From Flavobacterium urocaniciphilum (GTDB lineage: Bacteria; Bacteroidota; Bacteroidia; Flavobacteriales; Flavobacteriaceae), in the NCBI RefSeq assembly GCF_900110615.1, contig NZ_FOEI01000001.1:744001-808000 (forward strand): 64,000 nt of DNA. Reading direction: 5' to 3'. The position numbers were made by a program, and so were the translations under genes. Under the pieces are notes generated by a model. The model did not search any database. It was not told where the DNA came from and saw nothing but the letters and a program-made list of their open reading frames with translations. Positions 1 to 8,414 of the stretch are shown here, one piece after another; the stretch's first letter is position 1, and each line of letters starts with the position of its first letter.

Positions 1-536
1 TTACCATCATACATTGAAGGATATAAATCGAAAAAGATAATGATGATGATACTAAACGCAGCCAATAATCCAATAACGGCATTTCCTAAAAATGGAATTT
101 GTTTTAAACCATTTGAATACGCATATAATAATACCGAACAAATGATAAAAGCACCTGCAAATGAAGGATGTTGAATTACGCGACTTAAATAAAACCCGAT
201 TCCAACACCAATAATATTTAATGCAAAATACAGATTATAAGCTGTTTTTTCTGTGATGTAAGTTCCAACAACAACATTTTCTGGTTTATTAACCAAATCG
301 ATATCTCTATCAAAAATATTATTAATAACATAACCACCAGCCATAATACAAATTGTTGCTAATACCATTAATCCATATTGCCAGTCGGCTAAAGATTGCC
401 AATTCGACAACGATTGTTGTTCACCCATGGCATCTCTAAAATCAATATGATTTAAAAATCCGTATCTAACAATTAATTGCATAAAAGCAACCATTAAAAT
501 ATTCTCTATGCGTATAAGTTTTAAGTAATGTTTCAT
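1..536 (-). CDS. UbiA-family prenyltransferase (3' part cut by window edge)
   Basis: Integral-membrane prenyltransferase that would transfer a polyprenyl chain onto an aromatic or glycerol-phosphate acceptor. I translated it from the ATG at 534-536; about 178 codons are present and the C-terminus lies outside the window. The diagnostic Asp-rich motif is visible as NNIFDRDID, about residues 90-98, which in UbiA enzymes binds Mg-prenyl diphosphate. Hydrophobic helices flank it. Relatives in Flavobacteriaceae are often named geranylgeranylglycerol-phosphate geranylgeranyltransferase, but the acceptor cannot be told from sequence; menaquinone or heme-type UbiA paralogues are alternatives. It is downstream of kdsC on the same strand with a 69-bp gap that holds a dispersed repeat at 544-567, so it may be the last gene of that operon. 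Confidence 0.85.
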   Translation of the reverse strand, partial: MKHYLKLIRIENILMVAFMQLIVRYGFLNHIDFRDAMGEQQSLSNWQSLADWQYGLMVLATICIMAGGYVINNIFDRDIDLVNKPENVVVGTYITEKTAYNLYFALNIIGVGIGFYLSRVIQHPSFAGAFIICSVLLYAYSNGLKQIPFLGNAVIGLLAAFSIIIIIFFDLYPSMYDG

Positions 537-543
537 TTTTTTG

Positions 544-567
544 TCATTGCGAGGAACAAAGCAATCT
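544..567 (-). repeat. dispersed 24-nt repeat, copy 1
   Basis: A 24-nt sequence that reads AGATTGCTTTGTTCCTCGCA then ATGA on the minus strand. It matches 14941-14964 (plus strand) at 22 of 24 positions. Both copies lie just upstream of a start codon in the same orientation relative to the gene; here the ATG is 7 nt away. Related phrases are, from general knowledge, common intergenic repeats in flavobacterial genomes. Confidence 0.7.
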
Positions 568-605
568 TTCTTCCTCTTATTATTTTTTATTAATATTCTT
601 TTTTC

Positions 606-1133
606 TTAAAAAAACTTAGCGTCAAAATCGTCCATCCAAGTTCCTTGTACTTTCATAACTTGTTCAATAACATCGCGAACGGCTCCTTTTCCACCATTTG
701 CATGCGAAATATATTTACTGATTCCTTTTATTTCTGGAACGGCATCTTGAGGACAAGTTGGTAATCCTACTTTTTGCATGACTAAATAATCCGGAATATC
801 ATCACCCATGTATAACACTTCATCATGTTTGATTTGGTAACCGTCACAAAATTCATAAAACTTTTCTACTTTATCTGGAGCGGCTAAATATATATCTTTA
901 ATACCTAAATTTTGTAAACGAACGCGAACACCTTCATTACTTCCACCTGAAATAATACAAACCGGATACCCTTTATCTACTGCAGCTTTCATGGCATAAC
1001 CGTCTTTAATATTCATTTGACGAAGCAATTGACCGTCTTCAGAAATATGTACGGTTCCGTCAGTTAAAACACCATCTATATCAAAGATAAATGCTTTAAC
1101 ATCATTCATTAATTCTTTATAACTTTTCGACAT
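606..1133 (-). CDS. kdsC: KdsC-type 3-deoxy-D-manno-octulosonate 8-phosphate phosphatase
   Basis: HAD-superfamily phosphatase of 175 residues, the usual compact KdsC length without a cap domain. It would hydrolyse KDO 8-phosphate to KDO in the cytoplasm, a step in lipopolysaccharide core synthesis. Motif I is FDIDGVLTDG with the nucleophile and acid Asp at residues 18 and 20; motif IV is MGDDIPD with Asp111, Asp112 and Asp115; the Ser/Thr of motif II is in ISGGS near residue 62. The start overlaps the end of the DUF2520 gene by 17 bp, so the two are probably translationally coupled. Sugar-phosphate phosphatases of the same fold with another substrate, such as YrbI-like sialic-acid enzymes, cannot be excluded from sequence alone. 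Confidence 0.88.
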   Translation of the reverse strand: MSKSYKELMNDVKAFIFDIDGVLTDGTVHISEDGQLLRQMNIKDGYAMKAAVDKGYPVCIISGGSNEGVRVRLQNLGIKDIYLAAPDKVEKFYEFCDGYQIKHDEVLYMGDDIPDYLVMQKVGLPTCPQDAVPEIKGISKYISHANGGKGAVRDVIEQVMKVQGTWMDDFDAKFF

Positions 1134-1866
1134 TTTGTATGGAATTAGTCAAGATTTTATATATTTCTTTTTGAGTTGAATCGGTTAGAAAATCGATATG
1201 TTTTTCAATTGTTTTTGAATCTTTTCTTAAAGCTGGTCCAGTTTGCGCTTCTTCTGGAGAAAGCGTTTTGATTTTTTCTGCCGTTTCTTCAATTAAAGGT
1301 TGCAAGATATGAAATGGAATGTTGTTTTCTTTGCAAATTTCTGAACCTATATGATACAAATGATTCACGAAATTACACACAAAAACAGCCGAAACATGTA
1401 ACGCTTTACGTTGATTTCCATCAATTTTATTTACTGATTTGGAAATGGTTTTGGCTAATTTTTCTAAAATTTCATAATCAGTTTCCTTTTCTGTTTCTAA
1501 ACAAATTGGAATTTCATTAAAATCAACTTCTTTATGTTTAGAAAATGTTTGTAGAGGATAAAAAACGCCACGTTTATTTTTAGCGTTAAGTACATCAAAA
1601 TTAGTACTTCCAGAAGTATGAACCACTAACCTATTTTCAAAAGGCAATTGATCTGATACAGAAGCAATAGCGTTATCTGACACACAAATGATATATACAT
1701 CAGCTTCTGAAATTTGAGTAAAATCAGAAATTTGAATATTCGATGGAAAATCATTTGAAAAAGTTCTTGAAAAAACCTGAACCACTTCTACATCAGGAAC
1801 TTTGGAAAAAGCCTGAAATAAATGTGTTGACACGTTTCCGGAACCAATCAGCATTACTTTTATCAT
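1117..1866 (-). CDS. Rossmann-like and DUF2520 domain protein
   Basis: A 249-residue protein with an N-terminal dinucleotide-binding Rossmann fold (LIGSGNVSTHL, residues 6-16) and a C-terminal helical DUF2520 domain rich in conserved residues (HVSAVFVCNFVNHLY region, near 155-170). The architecture resembles F420-dependent NADP reductases and pyrroline-5-carboxylate reductases, so an NAD(P)-linked oxidoreductase role is likely, but no substrate is known to me. It opens the minus-strand group and overlaps kdsC by 17 bp. Divergent from yaaA across a 117-bp AT-rich gap. Function beyond the fold is unassigned. Confidence 0.8.
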   Translation of the reverse strand: MIKVMLIGSGNVSTHLFQAFSKVPDVEVVQVFSRTFSNDFPSNIQISDFTQISEADVYIICVSDNAIASVSDQLPFENRLVVHTSGSTNFDVLNAKNKRGVFYPLQTFSKHKEVDFNEIPICLETEKETDYEILEKLAKTISKSVNKIDGNQRKALHVSAVFVCNFVNHLYHIGSEICKENNIPFHILQPLIEETAEKIKTLSPEEAQTGPALRKDSKTIEKHIDFLTDSTQKEIYKILTNSIQNVEKL

Positions 1867-1956
1867 GTTGCGAAGTTAAACATTACCATTGGCAATAACA
1901 ATATCATAATTTAAATTTTTTATAATTAAGTATACTTTAAATCCAAGCTATTGTTT

Positions 1957-1964
1957 TATTTTTG
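1957..1964 (+). promoter_or_regulatory. candidate -7 element for yaaA
   Basis: TATTTTTG fits the Bacteroidota -7 consensus TAnnTTTG and lies 19 nt upstream of the yaaA start. The -33 position has only a TTTA-like match around 1935, so the upstream half is weak. Confidence 0.45.
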
Positions 1965-1983
1965 AAAAAAATCTGAAACACAA

Positions 1984-2742
1984 ATGAAAATCGTAATATC
2001 GCCTGCCAAATCTTTAAATTTAGAAAAAGAAATCCCAACTCAATTATATACGGAATCTAACTTTTTAAATAAAGCAGAAACCATTCAAAAGACTTTAAAA
2101 AAGAAAAAGCCAAAACAATTAATGGAATTAATGGATATTTCTGAAAAGTTAGGCGATTTAAATTGGCAACGCAATCAGGATTGGCAATTACCCTTTACAC
2201 CTGAAAATGCTAGACCTGCCGTTTATACTTTTGATGGCGATGTATATTTAGGTTTAGATGTTTATTCGTTACCTTTAGAAAAACTAGACGATTTACAAGA
2301 TAAATTGCGAATTCTTTCGGGTTTATACGGCTTATTAAAACCATTAGATTTAATGCAAGCGTATCGTTTGGAAATGGGAACTTCGATAAAAATTGGAACC
2401 AAGAAAAACTTATATGAATTTTGGAAAAAAACAATTACTGATGCTTTAAATTCTGAATTGGAAAAAGATGAATTATTTGTGAATTTAGCAAGTAACGAAT
2501 ATTTTTCAGTCGTTGATGTAAAAAAATTAAAAGTTCCTGTAATTACTCCAGAATTCAAAGATTATAAAGACGGAAAATTAAAAATGATTTCGTTTTTTGC
2601 TAAAAAAGCGAGAGGTTTAATGGTTCGTTATATTATTGATACCAACGCCAAAACTATAGAAGATTTAAAAGGATTCAATTACGAAGGTTATGCTTTTGAC
2701 AGTAATTTATCAGAAGGAAATAAATTAGTATTTACAAGATAA
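1984..2742 (+). CDS. yaaA: peroxide stress protein YaaA (UPF0246/DUF328)
   Basis: A 252-residue cytoplasmic protein of the YaaA family, recognised from the start MKIVISPAKSLN and from the conserved blocks LSGLYGLLKPLDLMQAYRLEM (residues 111-131), NLASNEYFSVV and FFAKKARGLMVRYI. In Escherichia coli YaaA lowers free iron during hydrogen peroxide stress and binds DNA. Length matches the family. It stands alone between divergent and convergent neighbours and ends at a strong bidirectional hairpin. No thiol cluster or enzyme motif is evident that would assign a chemistry. Confidence 0.93.
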   Translation: MKIVISPAKSLNLEKEIPTQLYTESNFLNKAETIQKTLKKKKPKQLMELMDISEKLGDLNWQRNQDWQLPFTPENARPAVYTFDGDVYLGLDVYSLPLEKLDDLQDKLRILSGLYGLLKPLDLMQAYRLEMGTSIKIGTKKNLYEFWKKTITDALNSELEKDELFVNLASNEYFSVVDVKKLKVPVITPEFKDYKDGKLKMISFFAKKARGLMVRYIIDTNAKTIEDLKGFNYEGYAFDSNLSEGNKLVFTR

Positions 2743-2746
2743 AAAA

Positions 2747-2775
2747 AATCCCAATCGAATGATTGGGATTTTTTT
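2747..2775. terminator. bidirectional rho-independent terminator
   Basis: A perfect 10-bp stem AATCCCAATC / GATTGGGATT with loop GAAT, with an A-run on the left and a T-run on the right. It serves yaaA (plus) and the convergent efflux operon (minus). Confidence 0.9.
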
Positions 2776-2786
2776 GAATATATTTT

Positions 2787-4382
2787 TTAGTGCATGGCTT
2801 CACTAATATTGACTTTATTCTTATTGTTTTTGATTAAAAGTATTACGGGAATACAAACTAAAAACAACACACCCAAATACAAGAATATATCCATATATGA
2901 CAAGACTGTACTTTGTTTCATTACACTCATATCTAAAACTTTATGAGCTTTATCCAATGCTTCATTAGCACTAAAACCTTTAGCCATAAATCCGTGTTGC
3001 ATTTGTGTAATCCTGTCTTGAACTTGCGTTTTCGTAGCATCAATATTTGCAATTAAATTTACACGATGCTCTTGTGTAAAACGGGCAATAAATGTGGTGA
3101 TAATTGCAATACCAAATGAACCACCTAATTGTCGCATCATTCCAGTAAATGCAGCACCTTCACCTATACTCTTCCCTTTTAAAGTTGATAAGGATAACGT
3201 TGTAATAGGTACGAATAACAAACCTAAACCTAATCCTCTAATAATTAAAGGCCAATACATGTATTCTTCTCCTGTATCTGGTGTCATAACGTTATACATC
3301 CAAAACGTAAAGAAAAAGAACATTAAAAATCCAATTGCTACTAAATATTTTTGCGGCACACCTTTTTGTAATAATTGTCCAATTATAGGCATCATGAAAG
3401 CAGTCATCAATGAACTTGGAATTAAAAGTAAACCTGCATCAGTAGCGGTCCAACCTAAAATCGATTGCGTATAAATTGGGATGATAAATGTAGAACCGTA
3501 CAATCCGAATCCCATAATGAAACTCAAAATAGTTCCCACTCGTAAATTCGTATCTTTTAAAACTTTCAGATTAACAACTGGATATTTATAAGTTAATTGT
3601 CGCCAAACAAAGAAAAACAAACTGAAGAAACTTATTGTACTTAATGTAATAATTGTTCCATCGTTAAACCAATCATCTTGCTGACCGTGTTCTAAAACAT
3701 ATTGTAACGATCCAATAAATCCGGCTAAAGAAATAATACCAAACCAATCTACTTGATTAGCGCTTAATTTTTCTCCGTATTTCGGACTTTTAACATATCT
3801 CAACGTTAATAAGGCCGCAATAATTCCAATTGGTATATTGATATAAAATATATAAGGCCAAGAATACGTATCTACTAAATAACCTCCTAATGGCGGACCT
3901 AAAGTTGGACCTACAATTACTCCCATTCCGTAAATTGCTTGTGCCATTCCGCGTTTTGCCACAGGATAACTTTCTGTAATTATGGTTTGAGAAGTTACCA
4001 ATAATGCTCCGCCACCTAAACCTTGAATAAATCTAAAGATGATTAATTCCCATATATCTGTTGCATTTCCACATAAGAAAGAAGCAACTGTAAAGATGAT
4101 AATGGATGCCGCAAAATAATTTCTTCTTCCAAATTGTTGAGACAACCAACTAGTCATTGGAATTACAATAACATTTGCAATTGCGTAAGCGGTAATAACC
4201 CAAGCAACATCTGTTAAAGTAGCACCAAGACTTCCACGCATATCATTTAAAGCAACATTTACAATTGTAGTATCAACAATTTCTAAAAGCGCACATAAGA
4301 CTGCCGTGATAGTGATTATGACTCTGTTAAAGCCATATTCAACTAAGCTATCATCTTGCGTATTTGTTGTAGTTGCACTCAT
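2787..4382 (-). CDS. DHA2-family MFS multidrug efflux transporter (EmrB/QacA type)
   Basis: Inner-membrane proton-driven drug exporter of 531 residues with about 14 hydrophobic segments, the DHA2 topology. The family signature at the end of helix 1 is seen as VDTTIVNVAL with Asp37, and motif A between helices 2 and 3 as SWLSQQFGRR. Motif C-like glycines occur in helix 5 (GVIVGPTLGPPLGG). It is the last gene of a four-gene minus-strand operon, 2 bp after the HlyD gene, so it should form a tripartite pump with that adaptor and the TolC-type channel. Substrates cannot be predicted. Confidence 0.93.
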   Translation of the reverse strand: MSATTTNTQDDSLVEYGFNRVIITITAVLCALLEIVDTTIVNVALNDMRGSLGATLTDVAWVITAYAIANVIVIPMTSWLSQQFGRRNYFAASIIIFTVASFLCGNATDIWELIIFRFIQGLGGGALLVTSQTIITESYPVAKRGMAQAIYGMGVIVGPTLGPPLGGYLVDTYSWPYIFYINIPIGIIAALLTLRYVKSPKYGEKLSANQVDWFGIISLAGFIGSLQYVLEHGQQDDWFNDGTIITLSTISFFSLFFFVWRQLTYKYPVVNLKVLKDTNLRVGTILSFIMGFGLYGSTFIIPIYTQSILGWTATDAGLLLIPSSLMTAFMMPIIGQLLQKGVPQKYLVAIGFLMFFFFTFWMYNVMTPDTGEEYMYWPLIIRGLGLGLLFVPITTLSLSTLKGKSIGEGAAFTGMMRQLGGSFGIAIITTFIARFTQEHRVNLIANIDATKTQVQDRITQMQHGFMAKGFSANEALDKAHKVLDMSVMKQSTVLSYMDIFLYLGVLFLVCIPVILLIKNNKNKVNISEAMH

Positions 4383-4384
4383 AA

Positions 4385-5464
4385 TTAATTTAAATGTACA
4401 TCAACTTCTACATTCATTCCTGAACGTAGTAATTTGATTTTATCTTGAGCATTTTTAGCTGTTAATGTTATTTTTACAGGTAAACGTTGAACTGTTTTAA
4501 CGAAGTTACCAGTTGCATTATCTGGTGGTAATAAAGAAAAACGAGAACCAGTTGCTGGAGAAAATGAAGCAATTGAACCTTCAAATTTATCATCAGGAAA
4601 AGCATCAGCTTTAATTTCTACAATCTGACCTAATTTCATTTTATTTAATTGCGTTTCTTTAAAATTTGCAACAACCCAAACTTCTTCTGAATTAATAATA
4701 TAAAATAAAGATTGACCTGGTTGAACTAATTGTCCAGGTTGTAAATCAATGGCAGAAACTTGTCCGTTTGTTGCAGCTGTAACAACTGTATATTTTAAAT
4801 TTAATTGTGCGGCTTCTAAAGCAGCTTTTGCTCTTTCAATATTTGCAGCTGCAACTGAAGTTTGTTTTTGAGAAACATTTGTTCTAGTAACTGCAACATT
4901 TTTTTGATAATCGTTAGCGCTTTTTTGTTGCTTCATCATTTTTAATTGAGTTTCAGCTTCTTGTTTTGCCGCTAAAGCTTGCTCATATTGTTGTTTTGTA
5001 ATCGATTTGTTTTTGTATAAATTTTCAAATCTTTCGAAATCATTTGTGGCTCTCCATAATCTGATTTGAGCTGATTCGATATTATTAATTGATGATTTTG
5101 CATTAGCATCACTTACTGCCACTGTTCCCTGAGCAGTTCCAACATCTGCTTTAGATACTTCAAAAGAACTTTCAGCTGCTAATAAAGCTGCTTTAGCTTC
5201 TTCAACTTTAACTAAATAATCGCTATTGTCAATTACAAACAAAGTATCTCCTTTTTTAACTTGCTGATTATCTTTTACATAAACTTTATTTATATAACCT
5301 GTAACTCTTGGAATAATTGGAGTCATGTTTTGCTCTATTTGCGCATCGTCTGTAGTTTCATGTGAAAGTGAATGCATGTATTTATATCCGCCATATATTC
5401 CACCTAAAGTAACTAATCCTATTAGTAAGAATGTGAATTTTTTATTGGTTTTCTTTTTTTCCAT
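4385..5464 (-). CDS. HlyD/EmrA-family periplasmic adaptor
   Basis: Membrane fusion protein of 359 residues. There is one N-terminal transmembrane helix (about residues 10-30), then a biotinyl-lipoyl-like half motif (TPIIPRVTGYINKVYVKDNQ, about 48-67), a long alpha-helical hairpin rich in Ala, Gln and Lys (about 85-215), the second lipoyl half (GQVSAIDLQPGQLVQPGQ, about 237-254) and a beta-barrel domain. The order matches EmrA, the usual partner of DHA2 transporters. It links the inner-membrane pump to the TolC-like channel. Gaps to its operon neighbours are 15 bp and 2 bp. Confidence 0.93.
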   Translation of the reverse strand: MEKKKTNKKFTFLLIGLVTLGGIYGGYKYMHSLSHETTDDAQIEQNMTPIIPRVTGYINKVYVKDNQQVKKGDTLFVIDNSDYLVKVEEAKAALLAAESSFEVSKADVGTAQGTVAVSDANAKSSINNIESAQIRLWRATNDFERFENLYKNKSITKQQYEQALAAKQEAETQLKMMKQQKSANDYQKNVAVTRTNVSQKQTSVAAANIERAKAALEAAQLNLKYTVVTAATNGQVSAIDLQPGQLVQPGQSLFYIINSEEVWVVANFKETQLNKMKLGQIVEIKADAFPDDKFEGSIASFSPATGSRFSLLPPDNATGNFVKTVQRLPVKITLTAKNAQDKIKLLRSGMNVEVDVHLN

Positions 5465-5479
5465 GATATTGTATATTTT

Positions 5480-6763
5480 TTAATTTAATGATTGTGTTAA
5501 TTTTCCTTTTTGAAATTCTAATTCATAATATTTCTGTAATATTTCCGAAGTAGAAATAGCATAATTTATTTTCGCTTGTAATTGTTCAACGTTCGCTTCT
5601 AAAAGATCGTTTGTGTTTGATAAACCGTTATTGTATTTATCTAAAACAATTCTATAATTCTCTTCTGCTTGAAATTGTGCCTTTTGATAAACTGCTTTTT
5701 GTTTGATGGCTAAATTGTAATTCTCTGTAGCTTCTTGAACTTCTTCCGTAATTTTTTCGTTTAAAATTGCAATTTGATTTTCAACTTCTAAAGCTTGACT
5801 TTTAGCCTTTTCTACATTTTTTTTGTTTTTGAAAATAGAAGAAAGATCATATGAGATTCCTGCTCCAAAATTCATGGCATTGGTAACAGTCAACGCATTT
5901 TTAACATCTAAAGCGATATAACCTCCAATTAAATTAAAAGATGGATAGTAATTCCCTTTTGCAATTTTAATGTTGGTTTGAGCTGCTTGCTGATGAAAAC
6001 TTAAGGCTTCTAAATCCTTTCTTTGAACTGAATTATCGGTAGCAACTTTTAAAGAAGAAAAATCTTCTTCTGAAATTTTAATTTTTGTTCCTTCCGCTAA
6101 TTGTAAAAAGTTGACTAATTGAAAATTTAATACTGCATTATTTTTTTTAATAGTTTCAAGCGATAATTCAATATTCGATTCTTGCAATTGAGCTTTTAAT
6201 AAATCGTTATGTGCTAACAAGCCGTTATCTTCCAAAGCTTGAAAATCGACAACTCGTTGGTGAGCACTTTTCAAATTATCTTCCGTTAACACAATCATTT
6301 GTTGTGTTTTATACAATCCGAAATACAATTGAGTCACATATAAAGCAATTTGTTCTTTAGTATGTTGCGCATTACTCACTTCTGCAAAATTTAAATTTTG
6401 AGAAGCTTTAATTCCGTTTTGAATTTTAAAACCATTAAAAACAGGAACAGTAACATTTGCCTGACCAATCATTAATTGATTAATGTCTACTCCTCCACCA
6501 GACCCTTGAATTAAATTACCTTTTACATCTGCTTTAGTTAGTTTGAAAAACTGTCCAGAAACTGAAGCACTTGGCAATTGATTATTTTTAACTGTTTTAA
6601 CATCCCATTCAGAAGTTTTTACCTTTGTATCTGCTAAAATAGCCTGATTACTTTTAGTAATTCCGATGTTGATTGCTTCCTTTAATGAAAGCGTTTTATT
6701 TTCTTGAGCGTAATTAAACCCAAAAGAAAATAAGGCGAAAATTATAAATTTATTGATATTCAT
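5480..6763 (-). CDS. TolC-family outer-membrane efflux channel
   Basis: A 427-residue outer membrane efflux protein with a signal peptide ending near residue 19 (cut after YAQ). Two structural repeats of the OEP family are visible as long amphipathic helices, about residues 95-205 and 300-415, with the typical spacing of Leu, Ala and Gln. It would trimerise in the outer membrane and dock with the HlyD adaptor encoded next. The start is 2 bp downstream of the TetR stop codon, so it is part of the autoregulated operon. Confidence 0.92.
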   Translation of the reverse strand: MNINKFIIFALFSFGFNYAQENKTLSLKEAINIGITKSNQAILADTKVKTSEWDVKTVKNNQLPSASVSGQFFKLTKADVKGNLIQGSGGGVDINQLMIGQANVTVPVFNGFKIQNGIKASQNLNFAEVSNAQHTKEQIALYVTQLYFGLYKTQQMIVLTEDNLKSAHQRVVDFQALEDNGLLAHNDLLKAQLQESNIELSLETIKKNNAVLNFQLVNFLQLAEGTKIKISEEDFSSLKVATDNSVQRKDLEALSFHQQAAQTNIKIAKGNYYPSFNLIGGYIALDVKNALTVTNAMNFGAGISYDLSSIFKNKKNVEKAKSQALEVENQIAILNEKITEEVQEATENYNLAIKQKAVYQKAQFQAEENYRIVLDKYNNGLSNTNDLLEANVEQLQAKINYAISTSEILQKYYELEFQKGKLTQSLN

Positions 6764-6765
6764 TT

Positions 6766-7380
6766 TTATTTGATTAACATTCCTAATACTACATTTGTTA
6801 TTTCTTCTTTGAAATCATTAAGCATGTATTTTTCAAATTCTACTTCATCTTTCAAATTCATCATTTCGATATAAAACTTTTTATTATTATGAATTTGAGA
6901 GAATGTTCCAATCACTAATGCTGGAATTAATAATGAATTACAGTTGGCTTTAAAAACACCAGCTTTTTGGCCTTCAGCAATAATGTTTTCAAGAAGTAAT
7001 AAGTTTTTCTTTTTTATTTCAGAGAAAGCGGAGAAGTCGCAAGCGCGTTTCTGATTTACAATTTCAAAATGTATGATTTGATAAAAATCTTTGTTTTGAA
7101 ATAATTTCGTAACATATAATGCTACAAATTTTTTAATTTTTTCTATTGGAGTAATTTCTTCAAACTGTAAGTTTTCCAAAATCATTCTAAAACCAGAAAC
7201 ACGATAAAGTACAATTGCTTCCAGTAATTTTTCTTTTGAACCAAAATAATAAGAAACCATAGCAACATTAATATCTGCAGCTTTAGCAATATCTCTAATT
7301 GATGTACCATCAAAGCCTTTTTCAGCAAAAAGTTTTAAGGAAACATTTAAGATTTCTATTTGTTTTGAATTATAGTCCAT
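6766..7380 (-). CDS. TetR/AcrR-family repressor of the efflux operon
   Basis: A 204-residue regulator starting at the ATG at 7378-7380 (MDYNSKQIEIL). The N-terminal helix-turn-helix is clear: FAEKGFDGTSIRDIAKAADI, then NVAMVSYYFGSKEKLL, about residues 18-52. The rest is a variable ligand-binding helical domain. An upstream TTG at 7414-7416 is in frame but lies inside the operator-promoter, upstream of the expected transcription start, so I rejected it. The gene is first in an operon with tolC, hlyD and MFS genes; the inducer is probably a pump substrate, which is inference. Confidence 0.92.
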   Translation of the reverse strand: MDYNSKQIEILNVSLKLFAEKGFDGTSIRDIAKAADINVAMVSYYFGSKEKLLEAIVLYRVSGFRMILENLQFEEITPIEKIKKFVALYVTKLFQNKDFYQIIHFEIVNQKRACDFSAFSEIKKKNLLLLENIIAEGQKAGVFKANCNSLLIPALVIGTFSQIHNNKKFYIEMMNLKDEVEFEKYMLNDFKEEITNVVLGMLIK

Positions 7381-7403
7381 AATCTTAACTTTTAAATTCT
7401 GGA

Positions 7404-7433
7404 CAAAATTAAACAATCGTTTAATTTAAACAA
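7404..7433 (-). promoter_or_regulatory. promoter of the efflux operon
   Basis: On the minus strand a TTG (-33, at 7431-7433), a 19-bp spacer and TAATTTTG (-7, at 7404-7411) match the Bacteroidota promoter exactly. Transcription would start near 7399, about 20 nt before the TetR ATG. Confidence 0.8.
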
Positions 7434-7441
7434 TCGTTTAA
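7409..7441. promoter_or_regulatory. tandem TetR operators
   Basis: Two identical 16-bp copies of TTAAACAATCGTTTAA at 7409-7424 and 7426-7441. Each is palindromic at 14 of 16 positions. Their centres are 17 bp apart and they cover the -33 and spacer region and reach into the -7 element, so bound repressor would block RNA polymerase. Confidence 0.82.
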
Positions 7442-7493
7442 TTTAATTTTAACATTCTATTAACAAAACAAAAAACAAACTATAGAAATAAAA

Positions 7494-7516
7494 AAAACCT
7501 GACAAAGCCAGGTTTT
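7494..7516 (-). terminator. rho-independent terminator of the trp operon
   Basis: Read on the minus strand, AAACCTG pairs with CAGGTTT around a 7-nt loop, followed by a run of T. It lies 20 bp past the trpA stop codon and separates the trp and efflux operons. Confidence 0.8.
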
Positions 7517-7535
7517 ACAACTAAACATAAAAAAT

Positions 7536-8297
7536 TTATATAATAAAATTAATAAAGTTGGGGATCTTTTCAATTGAATTATCTTTTAAGAATTTTATAA
7601 AAGCACTACCAATTATTGCTCCTTTTTGATGTAAAGTTGCTTGCTTAAAAGTTTCTTTGTTAGAAATTCCAAAACCAACAATTTGTGGATTCTTTAAATT
7701 TAGATTTGAAATTCTTTTGAAGTAATTTAGTTGCTCTTCTCCAAAACCAGATTGACTTCCAGTAACAGCAGCAGTACTTACCATATAAATAAAACTATCG
7801 GAAATTGAATCAATTTCTGTGATTCGCTCGTTTGAAGTTTGTGGGGTGATCAAAAACACGTTTTTTAGATTATGCTTTACGAAAATCGATTGGTATTCAG
7901 AAAGGTATTCATCTATAGGTAAATCTGGGATAATTAAGCCATCAATGCCAATTTCATTACATTTTTTACAAAACTCTTCTACTCCAAATTGCATAATCGG
8001 ATTAAAATATCCCATAATCAATAAAGGAATTTTTACAGTATTCCGAATATTTGTTAATTGTTCGAACAGTAATTGGGTTGTCATACCATTTTGTATCGCA
8101 ATAGTTGAACTTTCTTGAATTGTTGGTCCATCTGCTAACGGATCGGAAAAAGGCAAACCAATTTCAATCATATCTACTCCGCTTTTTTCTAATTGTTCTA
8201 TTATTGAAACAGTATCGTTTACATTTGGATATCCAGCTGTAAAATAAATCGATAGCAATTTTTTATTTTCTTGTAATTTTTGATTGATTCTATTCAT
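7536..8297 (-). CDS. trpA: tryptophan synthase alpha subunit
   Basis: Cleaves indole-3-glycerol phosphate to indole and glyceraldehyde 3-phosphate, passing indole to TrpB. From the ATG at 8295-8297 the protein is 253 residues (MNRINQKLQ). Catalytic acids are Glu45 in MIEIGLPFSDP and Asp56 in PLADGPTI, matching Glu49 and Asp60 of the Salmonella enzyme. The frame stays open upstream to 8363, but those extra 22 codons come from a dispersed repeat and do not resemble any TrpA N-terminus, so I set the start at 8297. It is the last gene of the trp operon, 117 bp after trpB. Confidence 0.96.
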   Translation of the reverse strand: MNRINQKLQENKKLLSIYFTAGYPNVNDTVSIIEQLEKSGVDMIEIGLPFSDPLADGPTIQESSTIAIQNGMTTQLLFEQLTNIRNTVKIPLLIMGYFNPIMQFGVEEFCKKCNEIGIDGLIIPDLPIDEYLSEYQSIFVKHNLKNVFLITPQTSNERITEIDSISDSFIYMVSTAAVTGSQSGFGEEQLNYFKRISNLNLKNPQIVGFGISNKETFKQATLHQKGAIIGSAFIKFLKDNSIEKIPNFINFII

Positions 8298-8313
8298 GTT
8301 TATATTTTTTTTT

Positions 8314-8410
8314 ACCGCAAAGACGCGATGTTTTGCACAAGGTTCGCAAAGATTAAAAATCATTTAAAAGTCATAGCGAGCTTTGCGACTCACTTTGCGT
8401 GCCTTGCGGT
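8314..8410. repeat. 97-bp repeat element with inverted ends between trpB and trpA
   Basis: The ends are ACCGCAAAGACGC (8314-8326) and, inverted, ACCGCAAGGCACGC (8397-8410). The interior holds further GCAAAG/CTTTGC pieces. The element is richer in G and C than its surroundings and fills most of the trpB-trpA gap, ending 17 nt upstream of the trpA ATG. It looks like a small non-coding dispersed repeat of the kind common between flavobacterial genes. Confidence 0.65.
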
Positions 8411-8414
8411 TAAA

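Noticed and set aside
7381..7416. TTG start for the TetR gene at 7416
   Set aside because: It lies within the operator and promoter, upstream of the expected transcription start.
8298..8363. N-terminal extension of trpA by 22 codons
   Set aside because: The extra residues come from the dispersed repeat at 8314-8410 and have no counterpart in TrpA proteins; the ATG at 8297 gives the normal start.
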